Positions 58,777 to 64,000 of a stretch of DNA of 64,000 bases are shown here, piece after piece. Position 1 is the stretch's first letter; each line of letters starts with the position of its first letter. Source of the stretch: Plantago major (lineage: Eukaryota; Streptophyta; Magnoliopsida; Lamiales; Plantaginaceae); the NCBI GenBank assembly GCA_026545765.1, contig CM048839.1, positions 19,034,566-19,098,565 of the forward strand, in the 5' to 3' direction. The notes beneath the pieces are model-generated. The model searched no databases. It saw only the letters and a list, made by a program, of their open reading frames with translations, and had not been told where the DNA came from. A program made the translations under genes and the position numbers.

Positions 58777-60782
58777 ATGAATACCGATCGTTCATGGATG
58801 TATTGTCGTACTCTAAATGGCAGAGTTCAATCGAGTTTTCTGAAAGGGGTTGAAGGTTTCATTGCATTTGCAATCTCAAATCCGGCTTGTGTAAAGGATG
58901 GGTTGATAAAGTGCCCTTGTGCAATGAAACAGTGCAGAAACAAGCAATACGTGACTCCTACGGTAGTCCAAAGACTTGAGGAAAAATGGATTCTGCACAG
59001 ATCGTATGGAATCATCATGGTGAGGAAGCAGCACCGTCCAATACATATGACCAATACAGACAGCGTGGAAGGAAGAGAAAAAATGAACAAGTCGGGGAAC
59101 AAAGTGCATCTGTAGGCGATGCTATTCGAGCTCGAGTCGAACAAATGGTGTATGATGCTGCAGGGGCAGAGTTCATGGACACAACTAACAGTGAAACCGA
59201 GGTGGGGGTGGAGGAACCACCGAATCCCGAGGATCAGGTGTTCTTTGACCTGTTAGAATCATCAAGGAAGCCGGTTTATCCGGGGTGTAAGCTCACTGAG
59301 TTGTCTTTGTTGGCTCGGCTAATGAGTTGTAAGGCTAATGGCCAGCAATCTGAAACGAGCTTCATTGAATGGGTTGACGTAATGTCGGACCTTTGTCCTG
59401 AAGAAAACCTAGTTCCCACCAACTACCGAAACATGTATGGACTGCTATCACCGAGTTGAGCTTATTTTTCAAAAATTGAGGCACAAGGGTGGTTCATGAC
59501 AAAGTGTTGGAAAATCTTGAAAGGAACATACCATTGATTCTATGCAAGCTCGAGCGTATCTTTCCACCGAGCTGGTTTGATTCTATGGAGCACTTGCCGG
59601 TTCACCTTCCACATGAAGCGAGACTTCTTTGGACGGTTCGATGTCGATGGATGTATCCATTCGAGAGGTACTTGGGGAAATTGAAGAAGTATGTCAACAA
59701 CAAAGGTAAACCTGAAGGTTCGATTGCCAATGCCTACATTCGAGAGGAAACTTCAACCTTCTGTTCTTATTACTTTGATGAACACGTCCCTACGAAGACA
59801 TCAAGGCCGGCTCGAAACGCAGACACGTTCGAAGTTCAAGCGGATGATGAGTTTTCCCTATCTGTCTTCAGGGTATTAGGGAGACCTCTTGGTGCAGCTA
59901 AGAAAGAATATCTTATGGATAAAGAGTTGAAAGCAGCTCAATATTATGTCCTCACGAATTGTGCTGAGGTTGACCCGTATATGATACTATTTGCGAGTTG
60001 AGCAACACTTTCTTTAAATTTTAATATAGCTACGTAAGTCTCTACTTCAATTATAGACTTATCATTGAATCAATGTTTGCAATTTTTTCAAAAAGCGTTG
60101 TTTGGAAGAAAATCCTAAGATGACATTGGATACACTAGAGGAACTACTTGACTCAAAAATTCCTACAGAATTTCCAGATTGGTTCCGAGAGTATGTCCGG
60201 AATCCTATTAACAACGTCACGTGCATATACTTAAAGGCTCTCGCAGAAGGGCCATTCAAAAAGGTCTACACATTCCCAGGTTATATAGTCAATGGCCTTA
60301 GGTTCCACACGACTGAATGTAACATGGCCATGGCGACAAGCAACTCCGCGGTGTGTGTTAAGGGTACAGAAGATTATGGAGACGCTGCTTTGTTTGATTT
60401 CCACGGCAAGCTAAAACGAATAGTGAGGATTGAATATTCCGGCTTGCCATTGAAACGAACCTTCTTGTTTGATGTTGAGTGGTATGATCCTAATCCAGGA
60501 GGTACGAGGAAGAACGAGCAGTATGAAATGGTTGATGTGAACCAAAAGAAGAGGTACCGAACCAAGTATGAACCATTTATTCTGGCGACTCAAGCACGAC
60601 AAGTGGTGTTTCTTGAATATCCAAGCAGGAAACGCGATAAGGCAAAATGGTTAGCTGCGGTACCTATCCGTGCTCGCTCGAAAGTGGAGTACATTGAGAA
60701 AGACGACTCAATTACCAACTCGTACCAACAAGAGGATGTCGATAAACAAGCAGAAAATCCCATTTTATATGTATTATTATAA
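58777..60782 (+). pseudogene. CACTA C transposase lacking the catalytic core
   Basis: Second N-terminus: MNTDRSWMYCRTLNGRVQSS, KCPCAMKQCRNKQYVTPTVV, a frame change at about 58970, then VEQMVYDAAGAEFMDT and EDQVFFDLLESSRKPVYPGC to LVPTNY (about 59428). The next bases match element B's KPVWMALTELSLFFKN, so about 1.4 kb of B's gene, the whole TNP2-like domain, is absent. It continues ILCKLERIFPPSWFDSMEHL, YLGKLKKYVNNKGKPEGSIA and NCAEVDPYMILFA (to 60001). After an intron comes the DUF4216-like C-terminus (60102-60782, SGLPLKRTFLFDVEWYDPNP). It cannot catalyse transposition. Confidence 0.85.
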
Positions 60783-61390
60783 TTTGTTCTGTATTATAAC
60801 TGGTACTAACACATTTTATTGTATTTGTTACATGTTTTTGCAGATGCCGCGACAGAGACCACGCACCTATCTGCCGCCTCCCTGACATGACCCGCATGAT
60901 AGTGTTGGGTGGGGGAGTCGAGGGGGGTCTGGTCTGAGACCCCAAGCAGAGAGAAGCGTGGCTCTACCAGTCAGCACAGACACATACAGGAGGGCGACCA
61001 TGATGATTGTCCCTACCTCATGTTCGATCCACATCATCCCAACGTCACGTGGAACGGCTTGCCTGTGATTTTTCCTGCTAGTCCTGCCAAGTAAGTATTA
61101 TACATTCTTTTTAAATATGTAAAACATAACTTATGATAGTTGACAAGTATAAATTGTTGTACTAAAGTAATATATATTTGTTTCTGTATCTTATACATTG
61201 ACAACAGTTTATGGCCTCGAGAGGTCCACAACAAACTAGGTGACATCTTCTGGAGCAGGAGAGAGCCACCAGGGCAGGGTGGTGAGTGTTGGTCTCACAT
61301 CTCGGACCGCATGAGGGCCGAGTACTTTGATGAGCTGAGGGTAAGTTAAAATATGGCATTCGTTTGTTTGTAATTATAATCGTTTTAATA

Positions 61391-61630
61391 TGAGTGGTAT
61401 GTTAGCTACTGTATGTGAGTGGTATGTTAGCCACTTTATTTGGGTGATATGTTAGTCACCATTGTGTTAGTAAAATTTAGGACAATGTGAGTGGTATGTT
61501 AGCCACTATATGTGAGTGGTATGTTAGCCACTTTGTTTGGGTGATATGTTAGTCACCATTGTGTTAGTAAAATTTAGGACAATGTGTGTGGTATGTTAGC
61601 CACTTTGTTTGGGTGATATGTTAGTCACCA
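61391..61630 (+). repeat. Hairpin minisatellite in the same intron of CACTA C
   Basis: Alternating GTGGTATGTTAGCCAC and GTGATATGTTAGTCAC (about eight copies), with ATTGTGTTAGTAAAATTTAG spacers. It is the complement-equivalent of element B's 22371-22795 repeats and lies between the corresponding exons. Confidence 0.9.
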
Positions 61631-62014
61631 TATCTGTGATGTTGTTGTATCTTATTAAATTGATGTAACATGGTGACGTTATATATGTATTGACTTTGGA
61701 TGTTGTATGAAATTGGGAATGTAGAAGGAGTACTTCATTCCCAGCAGGTTGATCCCACCGATATGGCGTGTTTACGAGACTGTGGGATCTAAACTGTACA
61801 GGGATATGGTCTGTACGTGGAAGGCCATTCGGGATCGGGGTGGCCCAATGCCTCCACAGGTTGATGCAGAGGAGTGGGCCCTTTGGGATGCCTACTGGCG
61901 CCGAACTGATGTCCAGGACTTGCCTACATCAATGCATGCAGGCGTCTCGATCGTCTGGAGGGAGGCCGTTCACCACCTTGGGAGGCGATCTACTGTCCTG
62001 ATTATTACCAATCG

Positions 62015-62052
62015 GTATGTATACATATACATATATACATACATATACATAC

Positions 62053-62088
<36 letters not shown>

Positions 62089-62161
62089 GTACATATATAT
62101 GTATACATATATACATACATATATATACATACATACATATATACATACATATATACATACA

Positions 62162-62193
<32 letters not shown>

Positions 62194-62214
62194 CATATAT
62201 ATATATATATGTAT

Positions 62215-62252
<38 letters not shown>
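62015..62252. repeat. TA/TACA microsatellite
   Basis: Compound (TA)n and (TACA)n run after the exon ending near 62015. All the Tyr/Ile-rich ORFs here are incidental. Confidence 0.95.
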
Positions 62253-62255
<3 letters not shown>

Positions 62256-62338
62256 GTAGCATTACGAGTATGTATTGTGTCTCTGATTACTTAATTGTGA
62301 GATGATAAATTGTTGACTATATATGTTGTTCAGATCGC

Positions 62339-62792
62339 ACGGGGGAGGTGACATCCAAGTATGACATCTTCAAGAAGGCCAAGGAATATGGGTATGGACC
62401 GACTGCCGGGCCTCGTCTATTGTGGTATGTTTATGTTGCTTAAATTTCATATTTGTACACTATTACAAGTTATTTTTGAAAAAACAGTAACTGATCATAA
62501 TATCTGCTATTTACGATTTCAGGCTGAGGTTGATGCTCAGGTGGCAAGGCAGGAGGACGAGACGGGGAGGTGACATCCAAGTATGACATCTTCAAGAAGG
62601 TCAAGCAGAAGGGCGAGGTATGGACCGACTGCCGGGCCTCGTCTATTGTGGTATGTTTATGTTGCTTAAATTTCATATTTGTACACTATTACAAGTTATT
62701 TTTGAAAAAATAGTAACTGATCATGATATCTGCTATTTACGATTTCAGGCTGAGGTTGATGCTCAGGTGGCAAGGCAGGAGGACGAGACGGG
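62339..62792 (+). repeat. Tandem duplication of an exon-intron unit
   Basis: GGAGGTGACATCCAAGTATG ... GGCAGGAGGACGAGACGG occurs at 62342-62569 and again at 62569-62792, each with exon, an intron of about 100 bp, and the start of the next exon. Confidence 0.88.
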
Positions 62793-63147
62793 TGATGTGT
62801 TGTCAACTGAACAAGTTGACAACATCTTCCTAGAGGTCAACAAACCGGACAGCAAAGGACGAATATATGGACTCGGGAGCCTCGGTTTGAGCTTGGCTAG
62901 TCCGGGGTGCTCCTCATCATCATCCCAGCAGTCTAGACGTCCGGTTTACAAACAGGACCAGGTCTCGGAAATGGTGTAGTCGCAGGTCCGGGAACAAGTT
63001 GCTCGGCTAACTCAAGAGATGGAGCAACAAAGGGACGAGATGGAGCGCCGCGACAGAGAACGAAGGGAGGAGAACGAGCGCCTTCGGTTATAGATGGAGC
63101 AGTTCATGTCCCGGTTCGGCTAGCCCCCACCCCCGTCTGGTAGCTAG

Positions 63148-63579
63148 TTATGTATATGCACGTTCGGATTTATTATATTTACACTTGTTCGGATAATTTC
63201 TCCTGCTCCGGATATTACTTTATACTCTCTCCATTTCAGAGAAAGTGTTACATTTTGACTTTGACCGGTCAACTGTTTTCGAGTTTGACCACAAATTATT
63301 CATAAACGATAATAATAAATAATTTAATAAAATCATATAATAAAATTTTAATTACTAAATTTTCATTACATAATTTTAATAATTTATTTATTAATATCGT
63401 TTAAGAGTAAATTGTGGTCAAACGCGAAGACAATTGACCGCAGAATAGTAAAATGTAACACTTTTTATGAAATAGAGGGAGTATTATTTATCATTTATTG
63501 AAATATTTTCCGTATTATTGATTTATTATCTAACATTATATTGATTAAATGGGTGAACTACGAAAAACAGGGATTAATA
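63148..63579. other. AT-rich 3' flank with a fold-back
   Basis: 63225-63485 has outer inverted ends (CTCTCTCCATTTCAGAGAAAG and GAAATAGAGGGAGTATT, with TGTTACATTTTGAC / AAAATGTAACAC inside). This resembles a small Stowaway/Tourist-like MITE, CTCCCTC type. No gene is supported. Confidence 0.55.
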
Positions 63580-63943
63580 TGAAATAAATAGTGACGGATA
63601 GATAGTGACGGATTAACAGTGACGGAATAAATAGTGACGGAATTCCAGATTCCGTCACTAATTCCAATAATATACTGGGCGACGGATAGAATCTATCCGT
63701 CGTTATATTTGGCGACGGATAATTTCTATCCGTCGCCAATAATCGATTTAAAAAATAAAAATAAAAAGTCAAATATATTAATCCGTCGCGAATTGGACGA
63801 CGGATTATCTATCCGTCGTCAAAGGCCCAGTGGGGCGACGGAATTACTATCCGTCGCCCGATCCGTCGCCCCAGCTGGGGCGACGGATCGGCACTGTTTA
63901 GCGACGGATTTATCCGTCGCTAAACAGTGTATTTTTCGTAGTG
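63580..63943. repeat. Right subterminal repeats of CACTA C
   Basis: GTGACGGA (four direct copies, 63588-63642) and inverted GCGACGGAT/ATCCGTCGC pairs up to the terminal ATTTTTCGTAGTG. Confidence 0.85.
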
Positions 63944-64000
63944 GGATATGTATTTAAGGATGCGTTTAACTGCAGATAGGTGAGTAGTTCGGGGATTGGA
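63944..64000 (-). pseudogene. pol: Copia RT, upstream segment of the same split gene
   Basis: Minus-strand reading SNPRTTHLSAVKRILKYI is the conserved RT/RNase H connection. It joins in frame to SGTASLGLWYTKE at 53700 once the CACTA element and one copy of GGA/TCC are ignored. Confidence 0.88.

Larger units (their letters stand above)
60844..63147 (+). pseudogene. CACTA C second protein (Ptta/En/Spm-type)
   Basis: Start at 60844 (MPRQRPRTYLPPP), colinear with element B's second gene. Blocks: about 60990-61092 (YLMFDPHHPNVTWNGLPVIF); 61208-61338 (KLGDIFWSRREPPGQGGECW); 61723-62015 ([39 protein letters not shown]); duplicated exon at about 62334-62397 and 62565-62649; and 62748-63147 (AEVDAQVARQEDETGDVLST, GRIYGLGSLGLSLASPG, coiled coil). 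In-frame TAGs at 62977, 63091 and 63121, and an earlier frame change near 60890, indicate decay. The probable ancestral role is binding the subterminal repeats. Confidence 0.75.
53709..63943 (+). mobile_element. CACTA (En/Spm) element C, 10.2 kb, non-autonomous
   Basis: Left end CACTACAAGAAAT, right end ATTTTTCGTAGTG (complement CACTACGAAAAAT), flanked by GGA at 53706-53708 and GGA at 63944-63946. Gene order and orientation mirror element B, here on the plus strand: transposase pieces, then the second protein. It carries a Mutator-like insertion with a solo LTR inside. The catalytic transposase domain is missing. Confidence 0.94.

Noticed and set aside
61929..62262. Several overlapping Tyr/Ile-rich ORFs on both strands
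   Set aside because: They are translations of the TA/TACA microsatellite.

Overview
This is plant nuclear DNA, most likely from a eudicot. The evidence is spliceosomal GT-AG introns, Ty1/copia and Ty3/gypsy-type LTR retrotransposons, CACTA (En/Spm) transposons with 3-bp target duplications, AT-rich spacers and one intron-rich host kinesin gene. A lamiid (possibly Gesneriaceae-like) source is only an impression, drawn from the long extra ORF in the first retrotransposon. Nothing bacterial, no CRISPR array, no rRNA gene and no convincing tRNA gene was seen.

Layout. 1-15234: a large SIRE-type Copia element. It has a 5' LTR cut by the window edge, gag, pol, a 5.6-kb extra ORF region interrupted by five introns, and a 3' LTR. 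It sits inside a deletion-derivative CACTA element (A, right end at 16832), which sits inside a Tat-like gypsy LTR (to about 17584). 17585-20831: AT-rich spacer with one LTR-like block. 20832-28288: a nearly complete CACTA element (B) with an AAT target duplication, encoding a TNP2-type transposase and a second En/Spm protein on the minus strand. 28292-30855: spacer. 30856-38412: several LTRs and gag fragments of a second Copia family, two of them meeting tail to tail at about 34497. 38520-40259: a Tat-like LTR. 40265-41303: the 3' end of a Tork-like Copia.

42137-48251 (minus) is the only convincing host gene. It is a 16-exon kinesin-8 (KIN-8) whose exons sum to 2274 nt, or 757 codons plus stop. 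48252-50798 is intergenic DNA with a strong fold-back at 49300-49389.

50799-64000 is a four-layer nest. A minus-strand Copia (LTR 50799-51535, RNase H 53206-53708, resuming at 63944) is split by a 10.2-kb CACTA element (C, 53709-63943, target duplication GGA). C contains a Mutator-like insertion with a 9-bp duplication (54480-57643), which contains a gypsy solo LTR with a CCCTT duplication (54682-56671). C lacks the catalytic transposase core, so it would need a partner such as B.

Strongest leads: (1) five phase-0 introns inside the retrotransposon's extra ORF; (2) a minisatellite of compensating hairpins at the same intron position in CACTA elements B and C; (3) LTR-end hairpins of Copia family 2 that keep their fold while the sequence changes; (4) an in-frame gag-pol stop; (5) a CTG-to-CCG/CG plus homopolymer-shortening pattern in the first 2.6 kb that may be a sequencing artefact.
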